62,644 bases of DNA from Pimelobacter simplex. GTDB lineage: Bacteria; Actinomycetota; Actinomycetes; Propionibacteriales; Nocardioidaceae. The notes beneath the pieces were generated by a model, which had not been told where the DNA came from, made no database searches, and saw only the letters and a program-made list of their open reading frames with translations. Positions 20,659 to 28,598 of the stretch are shown piece by piece (within the stretch, counting starts at the first letter, position 1; each line of letters begins with the position of its first letter). The translations under genes were made by a program, and so were the position numbers. The stretch spans positions 1 through 62,644 of the forward strand of contig JADCLI010000034.1 of NCBI GenBank assembly GCA_016803235.1, read 5' to 3'.

Positions 20659-21252
20659 TCAGGCGCGGATCGGCGCACCGAGGGGCAGGGCCCGGCCGCC
20701 CGTGGCCTGCGACATGGCGTCGAGGAACAGGTAGGCCCCGACGCCGACGAACGCGAACACGGTGTAGCCGCCGAGACGCGTCAGGTCGGTGCTGGCCTGG
20801 GCCGTGCCGAGCAGGACCAGCAGCAGGGCGAGGTCGATCAGCGCGAACAGGATCGTGAACGCCCTCGGCAGGCGCAGGGTGGCGAGCGTGAGGAGGACGA
20901 TGACGGCAAGCCAGGAGCCGAGGAACAGCTCCTGGGTCCGCACGGCGTCCGCCGGAAGGATCCCGAACCAGCCGTGGGTGAGGCCGAGGACGAGGGCCGC
21001 GTAGCTGGACCAGAAGCCGGTGAAGATGCCGAAGATGGCCGCGACGGCGTTCTGGTTGAGCCGGGTCGCCCAGACCGCCGCGACCGCCTGGCCGAACGCG
21101 GTGGCGGTGGCGATGATCGGGATCGACGCCGAGCCGGCGCTGGCCGGCACGAAGCCGACCAGGACCAGTCCGAGGGCGAGGGAGCCGACGAGGAAGGTCG
21201 GGACTCCGATCAGGCCGGGGTTGCCGTCGGGGACGGGGTTGTCAGTGGACAC
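20659..21252 (-). CDS. Acetate/succinate permease, GPR1/FUN34/YaaH family
   Basis: The GTG at 21252 has a GGAGGT site. The 197-residue membrane protein has six hydrophobic helices. It carries the family N-terminal block NPGLIGVPTFLVGSLALGL, where characterised members have NPxPLGL, and FGIFTGFWSSYAALVLG. These are acetate channels or H+ symporters (SatP/AceP). Its place between mdo and adk, and a regulator element shared with mdo, fit uptake or release of the acetate made during alcohol oxidation. It is divergent from adk. Confidence 0.85.
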   Translation of the reverse strand: MSTDNPVPDGNPGLIGVPTFLVGSLALGLVLVGFVPASAGSASIPIIATATAFGQAVAAVWATRLNQNAVAAIFGIFTGFWSSYAALVLGLTHGWFGILPADAVRTQELFLGSWLAVIVLLTLATLRLPRAFTILFALIDLALLLVLLGTAQASTDLTRLGGYTVFAFVGVGAYLFLDAMSQATGGRALPLGAPIRA

Positions 21253-21336
21253 GAGTACCTCCAAGGGGATGTGGTCCCGGTCACTGTGCCGACGCCGCGG
21301 CGGGGTCCACACCCTGCGAGCAGGCCGCAGTTGGGA

Positions 21337-21368
21337 CTGCCCGGTCGGACGGGGTCGGCCCATCCGAC
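21337..21368. promoter_or_regulatory. Two-part element upstream of the acetate permease
   Basis: CTGCCCGGTCGGACGGG followed by CGGCCCATCCGA matches the mdo upstream element at 20544 (15 of 17 and 11 of 12 bases). The spacing between the halves is shorter here by 16 bases. Confidence 0.45.
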
Positions 21369-21387
21369 GGCGAGGACGTCGCCACGT

Positions 21388-21403
21388 GCAACGTCGCTGC
21401 AGC
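21388..21403. promoter_or_regulatory. GCAAC/GCAGC direct repeat, 11-bp period (acetate permease/adk promoter)
   Basis: GCAAC at 21388 and GCAGC at 21399 match the GTTGC box (read on the minus strand) with one mismatch. It lies between the divergent starts of the acetate permease and adk, so it may control either. Confidence 0.45.
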
Positions 21404-21482
21404 GGCCTGAGCACTACCGTGCGCGCCGACGGGTCCGTGAGCTGGGGCGGACCCGCACCGACGACGAAAGGTCCTCCTGCGC

Positions 21483-22061
21483 ATGCGACTTCTCCTCATG
21501 GGCCCGCCCGGTGCCGGCAAGGGCACCCAGGCCGCAGCGATCGCCGAGCGGTTCGGCGTACCGGCGATCTCGACCGGCGACATCTTCCGCGCGAACGTCG
21601 CGCGAAAGTCCGCGCTGGGCCGGACCGCCCAGCGGTACATGGATGCCGGTGAGTACGTCCCCGACGAGGTCACCAACGCGATGGTGGCCCAGCGACTGTC
21701 GGAAGCCGACTGCGCCGACGGCTTCCTCCTCGACGGCTACCCGCGCACGCTGCAGCAGGTCGACGAGCTCGATGCGATCCTCCAACGGCACGGCGTCGCG
21801 CTCAGCGCGGTCGTGCTCCTCGAGGCCGACCCGGACGAGCTGGTCCGTCGACTCCTGCGCCGCGCTCTCGACCAGGGCCGGGCCGACGACACCGACGAGG
21901 TCATCCGCCGCCGGCTGGAGGTCTACGCCTCCGAGACCGCACCGCTCGCGGCGCAGTACGCCGAGCGCGGGCTGCTGGCGCCGGTGGACGGCCTCGGTCC
22001 GGTGGCGGAGGTGGCTGAGCGCATCCTGGCGGCGCTGGTCGCGAAGTCGTCGGCGGTCTAG
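21483..22061 (+). CDS. adk: Adenylate kinase, short-LID type
   Basis: The 192-residue protein has the P-loop GPPGAGKGT (7-15), STGDIFR, DGYPRTLQQ and a short LID segment, as in actinobacterial adenylate kinases. It makes two ADP from AMP and ATP. The usual housekeeping adk lies in the ribosomal-protein secY operon, so this copy is probably an extra one. Placement next to the acetate permease, with an alcohol-regulon box upstream, suggests it removes the AMP produced by AcsA. Its stop codon abuts the mftR stop with no gap. Confidence 0.92.
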   Translation: MRLLLMGPPGAGKGTQAAAIAERFGVPAISTGDIFRANVARKSALGRTAQRYMDAGEYVPDEVTNAMVAQRLSEADCADGFLLDGYPRTLQQVDELDAILQRHGVALSAVVLLEADPDELVRRLLRRALDQGRADDTDEVIRRRLEVYASETAPLAAQYAERGLLAPVDGLGPVAEVAERILAALVAKSSAV

Positions 22062-22685
22062 TCAGGACTCGACGCCCAGGTACTGCCGGAGGCCGGCCAT
22101 GGCCTCGTCGATGAGGACGAGCAGGGGGGAGGTCTCGGCCTCGGGCTCGGCCAGCCACGCCGCGTAGGCGGAGAGCGAGATGGCGAGGGACACGTGGCCG
22201 GCCACCTGGGGGACGAGGTCCCCCGGCTGTGCGCCGGTGCGACGCGCGACGTCCTCGGCGATGACCTGGCGCCACTCGGCGTACCGGAGCACCGAGTGCG
22301 CCTCGAGCTCGGGCGTCGCCAGGATCAGGCGCATCCGCTCGCGGTGCGGAGGGTGGGCGTCGGCGGGGAAGCGGTTGAACTCGACGACTGCGCGGTGGAC
22401 GGCTTCGTGGACCGGGAGGTCGTCGGCCTGCTCGGAGAGCAGGTCGCGGAAGTGGTCGAGCGTCCGGTCGAACTGGCCCCACGGGATGTCGTTCTTCGAC
22501 TGGTAGTAGCGGAACAGGGTGCGCCGGCTGACGCCGACCACCTCGGCGATCGCATCGAGCGTGGTCCGGGCGAAGCCGCGCTCGGCGAAGAGGGTGAACG
22601 CGGCCTGCTCGATCGCGGCGTGGGAGGTGGCCTCGGGACGCCCGCGCGCGCTGCTGCGCCCGCCCTCGCTCCGGCCTCCGGTCAT
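22062..22685 (-). CDS. mftR: Mycofactocin system TetR-family regulator MftR
   Basis: The 207-residue protein has a TetR helix-turn-helix (about 22-68, with TLDAIAEVVGVSRRTLFRYY) and an all-helical ligand domain. It is divergent from mftA, the standard arrangement of mftR. Mycobacterial MftR represses the mft genes and is released by long-chain acyl-CoA, as published for M. smegmatis. The same behaviour is inferred here. The intergenic region carries a clear inverted repeat at 22723. The ATG starts the protein with a basic tail before the HTH. Confidence 0.9.
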   Translation of the reverse strand: MTGGRSEGGRSSARGRPEATSHAAIEQAAFTLFAERGFARTTLDAIAEVVGVSRRTLFRYYQSKNDIPWGQFDRTLDHFRDLLSEQADDLPVHEAVHRAVVEFNRFPADAHPPHRERMRLILATPELEAHSVLRYAEWRQVIAEDVARRTGAQPGDLVPQVAGHVSLAISLSAYAAWLAEPEAETSPLLVLIDEAMAGLRQYLGVES

Positions 22686-22722
22686 GGGCCGTCAACCTAC
22701 CGTCCCGGGGTCGAGGTCGAAT

Positions 22723-22740
22723 CCCCTCCGAAAGGAGGGG
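22723..22740. promoter_or_regulatory. Candidate MftR operator, CCCCTCC-N4-GGAGGGG
   Basis: A perfect 7-4-7 inverted repeat lies in the 117-base gap between divergent mftR and mftA, 38 bases from the mftR start and 63 from mftA. It is the only strong palindrome there and fits a TetR-family site. Nothing was measured. Confidence 0.55.
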
Positions 22741-22802
22741 GACTTTCTGCCCTTGGTGCAATTAGTGTGGCGGCCACCACATCGGCACGAGCTGGAGGAG
22801 AG

Positions 22803-22901
22803 ATGATGAACCCCGAGATCGAGCAGGACCTGTCCATCGAGCTGGCGGCTGAGGACCTCATCGAGGAGGTCTCGATCGACGGCATGTGCGGCGTCTACTG
22901 A
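22803..22901 (+). CDS. mftA: Mycofactocin precursor peptide MftA
   Basis: The 32-residue peptide ends in IDGMCGVY, the conserved core of MftA. The last two residues, Val31-Tyr32, are the ones that MftC decarboxylates and cross-links and that MftE then releases, giving the seed of the redox cofactor. GGAGGAG lies just before the start; a second ATG directly follows the first (22806) and could be used instead. The acidic leader (ELAAEDLIEE) is the part bound by MftB. The stop overlaps the mftB start (TGATG). Confidence 0.96.
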   Translation: MMNPEIEQDLSIELAAEDLIEEVSIDGMCGVY

Positions 22902-23182
22902 TGGACGCCCTGCTGGGAGAGCCGTGGATGCTCTCGCCGTCGGTGGCGTTGCGGCCCGAGCCGTTCGGGGCGTTGGCCTACCACTTCGGCAACCGGAAGC
23001 TGACCTTCCTGAAGCGGCCCGAGCTGGTCGCCGTCGTCCGGGCCTTGGGGGAGGCCGCGGACGTGCGGACCGCGCTCGAGTCCGTCGGCGTCCCGGCCTC
23101 CCAGCACCCCGCCTACGCCGCCGCCCTGCGCGGCCTGGCGGCCACCGACATGATCCGCCCGCGGAAGGACGCCGCAGCATGA
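22901..23182 (+). CDS. mftB: Mycofactocin peptide chaperone MftB (RRE)
   Basis: The 93-residue protein is a small PqqD-like RiPP recognition element. It has the usual RPEPFGALAYHFGNRKLTFLK beginning (two adjacent segments) and the C-terminal helices. It binds the MftA leader and presents it to MftC. The ATG overlaps the mftA stop by one base, and its stop overlaps mftC by four, so the three genes are translationally coupled. Confidence 0.95.
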   Translation: MDALLGEPWMLSPSVALRPEPFGALAYHFGNRKLTFLKRPELVAVVRALGEAADVRTALESVGVPASQHPAYAAALRGLAATDMIRPRKDAAA

Positions 23183-24459
23183 CCACCTTGACCGAACGCG
23201 CACCCGAGCGGCCGGCCCAACGACCGGAGTCCGGCTCGCTCGTCCAGCAGTTCGAGTACGGCCTGGACGCCCCGATCTGCCTGACCTGGGAGCTGACCTA
23301 CGCGTGCAACCTGGAGTGCGCGCACTGCCTGTCCTCCTCGGGGCGGCGTGACCCGCGGGAGCTGTCGACCGAGCAGTGCAAGGCGGTGATCGACGAGCTG
23401 CAGCGGATGCAGGTGTTCTACGTGAACATCGGCGGTGGCGAGCCGACGATCCGCCCGGACTTCTGGGAGCTGTTGGAGTACGCCGTCAACCACCAGGTCG
23501 GCGTGAAGTTCTCCACCAACGGGGTGCGGATCACCCCCGAGCGTGCGGCGTTCCTGGCCTCACCCGCGTGCAACGGGTACGTCGACGTGCAGATCTCCCT
23601 GGACGGTGCGACCGCGGAGGTCAACGACTACGTCCGCGGGCCGGGCTCCTACGACACCGCGCTGCGCGCGTTGGCGAACCTGAAGGACGCCGGGTTCGAG
23701 GACGCGAAGATCTCGGTGGTCTGCACCCGGGAGAACATCGGCCAGCTCGACGAGTTCAAGGCGCTCGCCGACCGGTTCGGCGCCACGCTGCGGCTGACCC
23801 GGCTGCGCCCGAGCGGTCGCGGCGCGGACGTGTGGGACGAGCTCCACCCGCTGCCGGAGCAGCAGCGCGAGCTGTACGACTGGCTCATGGCGCACACCGC
23901 CGACGGGGAGGAGGTGCTGACCGGTGACTCGTTCTTCCACCTCGCCGCGTTCGGCGAGTCCCTGCCCGGCCTGAACCTGTGCGGTGCTGGTCGGGTGGTG
24001 TGCCTGATCGACCCGATCGGCGACGTCTATGCCTGCCCGTTCGCGATCCACGACGACTTCCTCGCCGGCAACCTGCTGGCCGACGGCGGCTTCCAGCGGG
24101 TGTGGCAGGACTCCGCGCTGTTCAACGAGCTCCGCTCGCCGCAGACCGGTGGCGCGTGCGCGTCGTGTGCGTTCTTCGACTCCTGTCGCGGTGGTTGCAT
24201 GGCGGCGAAGTTCTTCACCGGCCTGCCGCTGGACGGTCCGGACCCCGAGTGCGTGCAGGGGTACGGCGAGCACGCACTGGCGGGGGAGCGGACGATCCCG
24301 GCGCCGAGCCAGGACCACTCCAAGGCCAGCCCGACGCGGAACCAGCCGGTGATGCTCAAGCTGCTCACCGCACCGCCTGTCTCGGCGTGCGCGGAGAGCC
24401 CGCTGGCCGGTTTCGACCCCACCTCCACGACGACCTGCGGAACTGGATGCTGCTCATGA
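23179..24459 (+). CDS. mftC: Mycofactocin radical SAM maturase MftC
   Basis: The 426-residue protein has the radical-SAM cluster motif CNLECAHC (Cys43, Cys47, Cys50), GGGEP, and a SPASM domain with CGAGRVVC, CPFAIH and the cysteines in CASCAFFDSCRGGC for auxiliary iron-sulfur clusters. MftC oxidatively decarboxylates Tyr and forms the Val-Tyr bond of MftA. The start overlaps mftB (ATGA). The final 30 residues carry another five cysteines (SACAESP and CGTGCCS), whose role is not assigned. Confidence 0.96.
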   Translation: MTTLTERAPERPAQRPESGSLVQQFEYGLDAPICLTWELTYACNLECAHCLSSSGRRDPRELSTEQCKAVIDELQRMQVFYVNIGGGEPTIRPDFWELLEYAVNHQVGVKFSTNGVRITPERAAFLASPACNGYVDVQISLDGATAEVNDYVRGPGSYDTALRALANLKDAGFEDAKISVVCTRENIGQLDEFKALADRFGATLRLTRLRPSGRGADVWDELHPLPEQQRELYDWLMAHTADGEEVLTGDSFFHLAAFGESLPGLNLCGAGRVVCLIDPIGDVYACPFAIHDDFLAGNLLADGGFQRVWQDSALFNELRSPQTGGACASCAFFDSCRGGCMAAKFFTGLPLDGPDPECVQGYGEHALAGERTIPAPSQDHSKASPTRNQPVMLKLLTAPPVSACAESPLAGFDPTSTTTCGTGCCS

Positions 24460-25724
24460 CGAAGTTCGAGAATCCCTGGAAGCAGAACCCCTGGTTCGAG
24501 TCGGTCGCGGTCGCGCAGGAGCGGGCGCGCAAGCGGCTCCCTCAGCCGGTGTACGGCGCCCTGGTGGCCGGCTCGGAGCGTGGTCAGTCGGTCGCGGACA
24601 ACCAGGCGGCGTTCGCCGAGCTCGGTCTCGCGCCGCACGTCGTGGGCCAGCTGCCCGAGCGGTCCCAGGCGACCATGGTGTTCGGCCAGCAGATCGGGCT
24701 GCCGGTGATCATCTCCCCGACCGGCGTGCAGGCGGTCCACCCCGACGGCGAGGTCGCCGTGGCCCGAGCGGCCGCCGCACGGGGGACGATCATGGGCCTG
24801 TCCAACTTCGCCTCCAAGTCGGTCGAGGACGTCACCGCGACCGGGGCGAACACCTTCTTCCAGATGTACTGGACCGGTGACCGGGACACGATGGTCCAGC
24901 GGATGCAGCGCGCGCACGCCGCCGGCGTACGCGGCCTGATCGCCACCCTGGACTGGTCGTTCTCGATGGGCCGCGACTGGGGCAGCCCCGAGATCCCGGA
25001 GAAGGTCGACCTCAAGGCGATGATCCGGCTCGCGCCCAAGGTGGCGACCAAGCCGCGGTGGATGTGGCAGTTCGGCCGGCAGTTCCGCCAGACCGGGAAG
25101 CTCCCCGACCTCACCGCCCCCAACCTCGCCGCACCCGGCGAGGAGACCGGGCCGACGTTCTTCGGCGCCTACTACGAGTGGATGACCACCCCGCCGCCCA
25201 CCTGGGACGACGTCGCGTGGATGCGCGAGACCTGGGCCCAGATCTCCGGGACCCCGTTCGTCCTCAAGGGCGTGTGCCGCGTCGACGACGCCCTGCGCGC
25301 GGTGGACGCCGGTGTCGCCGGGATCTCGGTGTCCAACCACGGCGGCAACAACCTCGATGGCACCCCGGCCGCGATCCGCATGGTCCGCCCGATCGCCGAG
25401 GCGGTCGCCCAAGCATCGGCCGGGCAGGTCGACGTCGTGATGGACGGCGGCGTGCGCCGCGGGTCCGACGTCGTGAAGGCGCTCGCGATGGGAGCCAAGG
25501 CCGTGATGATCGGCCGCGCGTACCTGTGGGGCCTCGCGGCCAACGGCCAGGCCGGCGTGGAGAACGTCCTCGACGTCCTCTCCGGCGGCATCGACTCCGC
25601 CCTGCGCGGGCTCGCGCTCGCCTCGACCGGCGAGCTGCGGCCCGAGCACCTGCTGATCCCCGACGGGTTCGACCGCGCCCTCGGCGTACCCGAGCCCGCC
25701 AGGACTGTCCGGGCGGGGCGTTGA
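24456..25724 (+). CDS. mftD: Pre-mycofactocin synthase MftD (FMN alpha-hydroxy-acid oxidase family)
   Basis: The 422-residue FMN protein is related to lactate oxidases, with SPTGVQAVHPDGE, the FMN-binding SNHGGNNLDG and DGGVRRGSDVVKAL. MftD deaminates the AHDP intermediate to a keto compound, giving the redox-active pre-mycofactocin. It starts within the mftC stop (ATGA) and ends 2 bases before the mftE start. Confidence 0.94.
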   Translation: MTKFENPWKQNPWFESVAVAQERARKRLPQPVYGALVAGSERGQSVADNQAAFAELGLAPHVVGQLPERSQATMVFGQQIGLPVIISPTGVQAVHPDGEVAVARAAAARGTIMGLSNFASKSVEDVTATGANTFFQMYWTGDRDTMVQRMQRAHAAGVRGLIATLDWSFSMGRDWGSPEIPEKVDLKAMIRLAPKVATKPRWMWQFGRQFRQTGKLPDLTAPNLAAPGEETGPTFFGAYYEWMTTPPPTWDDVAWMRETWAQISGTPFVLKGVCRVDDALRAVDAGVAGISVSNHGGNNLDGTPAAIRMVRPIAEAVAQASAGQVDVVMDGGVRRGSDVVKALAMGAKAVMIGRAYLWGLAANGQAGVENVLDVLSGGIDSALRGLALASTGELRPEHLLIPDGFDRALGVPEPARTVRAGR

Positions 25725-25726
25725 CC

Positions 25727-26404
25727 ATGGCCCCCGAGCTGGCGTCCGCGACCTCGCCCGCCATCCCGGCAGGACCCACGGTGCTGGTCCCGGTCGGCTC
25801 GGTCGAGCAGCACGGACCGCACCTGCCGCTCGACACCGACACCGTCATCGCCACCACGGTCGCCGCTCGTGCCGCCGAGGCGATGGCAGCGGCCGGCCTG
25901 CCGGTGCTGGTCGCGCCCGCCCTGTCCTACGGCTCGAGCGGGGAGCACCAGGACTTCTCCGGCACCAGCTCCATCGGCACGACCGTCCTGCACGACGTCC
26001 TCGTCGAGCTGACCCGCTCGATGCGCACCTGGGCCGCCCGAGTGGTGTTCGTCAACGCCCACGGCGGCAACGTCGTGGCCCTGCGGGGCGCCGTACGCCG
26101 GTTGGTGGAGGAGGGGCACGACGTCGACTGGGTCGCCTGCGCGACCGAGGACGTCGACCTGCACGCCGGTCGCACCGAGACCTCGCTGATGCTGCACATC
26201 GCACCGTGGAACGTCTGGCTCGACCGGGCCGAGATGGGCAACACCGGCACCCTCGCAGAGCTGCTTCCGCTGATGATGGCCGGTGGGGTGAAGGCGGTCT
26301 CGCCCAACGGCGTCCTCGGCGACCCCACCGGCGCCTCGGCCGAGGAGGGGGCCACCGTGCTGGCCTCGATGGTCGCCGACGTCGTGGACGCGGTACGACG
26401 ATGA
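25727..26404 (+). CDS. mftE: Mycofactocin peptidase MftE (creatininase family)
   Basis: The 225-residue protein has creatininase-type metal ligands in VGSVEQHGPHLPLDTD and NAHGGN, plus a late Glu/His region (DLHAGRTETSLML). MftE cuts the modified MftA to release the C-terminal Val-Tyr-derived group (AHDP). An in-frame TTG six bases upstream is an alternative start. Its stop overlaps the SDR gene (ATGA). Confidence 0.94.
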   Translation: MAPELASATSPAIPAGPTVLVPVGSVEQHGPHLPLDTDTVIATTVAARAAEAMAAAGLPVLVAPALSYGSSGEHQDFSGTSSIGTTVLHDVLVELTRSMRTWAARVVFVNAHGGNVVALRGAVRRLVEEGHDVDWVACATEDVDLHAGRTETSLMLHIAPWNVWLDRAEMGNTGTLAELLPLMMAGGVKAVSPNGVLGDPTGASAEEGATVLASMVADVVDAVRR

Positions 26405-27138
26405 GCCGGGTCGTCCTGGTCACCGGCGCCGCCCGCGGGATCGGCGCCGCCACCGTGCGTGCCCTCCTCGCCCGCGGCGACCGTGTGGTCGCGGTCGACC
26501 AGCTCGACATGACCGACACGAAGGACGACAGCGACCAGGTGACGTCCTGCAGGGCCGACGTCCGCGACCGGGAGGCACTGGCCGCCGCCGTCGACCTCGC
26601 CCTCGAGAAGTGGGGACGTCTCGACGCCGCCGTCGCCGCGGCCGCCGTCATCGCCGGCGGGCGGCCGCTGTGGGAGACACCCGACGCCGACCTCGACCTG
26701 CTCTGGGACGTCGACGTGAAGGGCGTGTGGAACACCGCCGCCGCCACCGTCCCCGCCCTGCTCGCCGGGCCCGACCCCGCAGGCGCCCGCTTCGTCGCCG
26801 TCGCCTCCGCGGCCGCCCACCACGGCCTGCACCACCTCGCCGCCTACAACGCCGCCAAGCACGCCGTCGTCGGTCTCGTGAAGGGGCTCGCCGCCGACCT
26901 CGTCGGCACCGGCGTCACCGCCTGTGCCGTGTCGCCCGGCTCCACCCGGACCCCGATGCTGCAGGCGACCGCGGCGCTCTACGGCCTCGACGACGTGGAC
27001 GCCTTCGCCGCCAACCAGCTGCTCCGCCGGATCCTCGAGCCCGAGGAGGTCGCCGCCACCATCGCGTTCTGCTGCAGCCGCGAGGCGGTGGCGCTCAACG
27101 GCTCCGTCGTCCAGGCCGACGGCGGCTTCGCGCCATGA
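26401..27138 (+). CDS. Mycofactocin-coupled SDR oxidoreductase
   Basis: The 245-residue protein has the NAD motif TGAARGIG (9-16), the catalytic Ser in ASAAAHHG and YNAAKH, and a C-terminal GSVVQADGGF. It is inserted between mftE and mftF with 4-base overlaps on both sides, so it is part of the biosynthetic transcript. SDRs in this position (mycofactocin-coupled SDR) are thought to hold NAD tightly and use mycofactocin as electron partner. Its substrate is unknown. Confidence 0.87.
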   Translation: MSRVVLVTGAARGIGAATVRALLARGDRVVAVDQLDMTDTKDDSDQVTSCRADVRDREALAAAVDLALEKWGRLDAAVAAAAVIAGGRPLWETPDADLDLLWDVDVKGVWNTAAATVPALLAGPDPAGARFVAVASAAAHHGLHHLAAYNAAKHAVVGLVKGLAADLVGTGVTACAVSPGSTRTPMLQATAALYGLDDVDAFAANQLLRRILEPEEVAATIAFCCSREAVALNGSVVQADGGFAP

Positions 27139-28598
27139 CCACGACCACCGATCGAACGATGGCCGAGGGCTTCCGGGTCCGGGTGCGCGACGACGTGGTC
27201 TTCGCCGACAGCGGCCGCCTCCTGGTCGGCGGCTCCCCGGTCCGTGCGGTCCGCCTCGGCGAGCGTGCCCGCGGACTGCTCGCCGGCGGCGACCTGGTCG
27301 TCACGGACGCGGCCACCTCTCGGCTGGCCCGTCGGCTGCTCGACGGCAACCTCGCCGACCCCGTCCTCGACCATCCCGACAACCCGATCGAGGTCGACCT
27401 GACCGACCTCACCGTCGTCGTACCCGTGCGTGACCGCAGCGAGCAGCTCGACCGGTGCCTGGCCGCCCTGGTGCCGCTGCGGGTGCTCGTCGTCGACGAC
27501 GCCTCCGAGCAGCCGCACCGGGTGGCGGAGGTCGCCCACCGTCACGGTGCCCGGGTGCACCGGCTGACGACCAACCTCGGTCCCGCGGGCGCCCGCAACG
27601 CGGGCCTGCGACTCGTCCGGACCCCGCTCGTCGCGTTCGTCGACTCCGACGTGACCATCGACGCCTCTCGTCTGCTCGACCTCGCCCGCCACTGCGCCGA
27701 CCCGCGGGTCGCGCTGGTCGGTCCGCAGGTCGTCGGCAAGGTGCGCAGCGCCCCCGGTCGCCGGCCCCGCTGGTTCGAGCGGTACGACGCCGCCGCCTCC
27801 TCCCTGGACCTGGGCAGCACCGGCGGCGTGGTGCGCCCCGGTGCGGCGACCGGGTGGCTCCCGTCGGCCTGCCTGGTCGGCCGTGCCGAGCTGCTGACCG
27901 GCGACCGCGACCGCGGGGGGATCGGCGGCTTCGAGGGCGGCTGGCGGGTCGCCGAGGACGTCGACCTGGTCTGGCGGCTCGTCGACGCCGGCCACGTCGT
28001 CCGCTACGACCCGGACGTGCGCGCCGACCACGACGTCCGCGGCACCGTGCGCACCTGGCTGGGCAGGAAGTTCTTCTACGGCACCGGAGGTGCCGACCTC
28101 GCGGCACGCCACGGCGACAAGGTCGCCCCGGCCGTGCTGTCCCCCGTCATGGCGCTCAGCGGCTGGGCACTGTTGCAGCGGCGCTGGTGGTCACTTCCTG
28201 TGGCGGTCCTCGCCGGAGCCCTCACCGCCCGCAGGCTGGCCCCGCACCTCCCGATCGAGAACGGGAGAAACGCCGTCGCCGTACGGCTCACCGTCAAGGG
28301 CACCGGCTGGGCCGTCCGCCAGGAGGCCGGCCTGCTGCTCCGTCACTGGTGGCCGCTCGCCGTCCTCGCGGCCCCCTTCAGCCGACCGATCCGCCGAGCC
28401 CTGCTCACCGCGGTCGCCGTCGACATGTTCGTCTTCCTCCGCGAGCGCACCGGCGTCGACCCGCTCACGGCCCTCGCCGCCCGACGGCTCGACGACCTCG
28501 CCTACGGCAGCGGACTGTGGTGGGGGGCCCTGCGGCACCGCAGTGCGCGCTGCCTCCTCGTGCGTCGCCCGGGCACCACCAACCGACCCGCTCAGTAG
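27135..28598 (+). CDS. mftF: Mycofactocin glycosyltransferase MftF
   Basis: The 487-residue GT2 enzyme has an N-terminal PqqD-like region (about 1-85), the nucleotide-sugar block TVVVPVRDRSEQLDRCL, LVVDDAS, the DxD-type FVDSDVTID and RVAEDVDLVWRL. The C-terminal hydrophobic and amphipathic part may sit on the membrane. MftF adds the oligo-glucose chain to mycofactocin. It overlaps the SDR gene by 4 bases and converges with the Fis-type regulator, overlapping it by 7 bases (28592-28598). Confidence 0.93.
   Translation: MTTTTDRTMAEGFRVRVRDDVVFADSGRLLVGGSPVRAVRLGERARGLLAGGDLVVTDAATSRLARRLLDGNLADPVLDHPDNPIEVDLTDLTVVVPVRDRSEQLDRCLAALVPLRVLVVDDASEQPHRVAEVAHRHGARVHRLTTNLGPAGARNAGLRLVRTPLVAFVDSDVTIDASRLLDLARHCADPRVALVGPQVVGKVRSAPGRRPRWFERYDAAASSLDLGSTGGVVRPGAATGWLPSACLVGRAELLTGDRDRGGIGGFEGGWRVAEDVDLVWRLVDAGHVVRYDPDVRADHDVRGTVRTWLGRKFFYGTGGADLAARHGDKVAPAVLSPVMALSGWALLQRRWWSLPVAVLAGALTARRLAPHLPIENGRNAVAVRLTVKGTGWAVRQEAGLLLRHWWPLAVLAAPFSRPIRRALLTAVAVDMFVFLRERTGVDPLTALAARRLDDLAYGSGLWWGALRHRSARCLLVRRPGTTNRPAQ

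Noticed and set aside
22741..22790. -35/-10 promoter for mftA
   Set aside because: The AT-rich patch near 22758-22768 is suggestive, but no hexamer pair with proper spacing stands out, so I did not annotate it.
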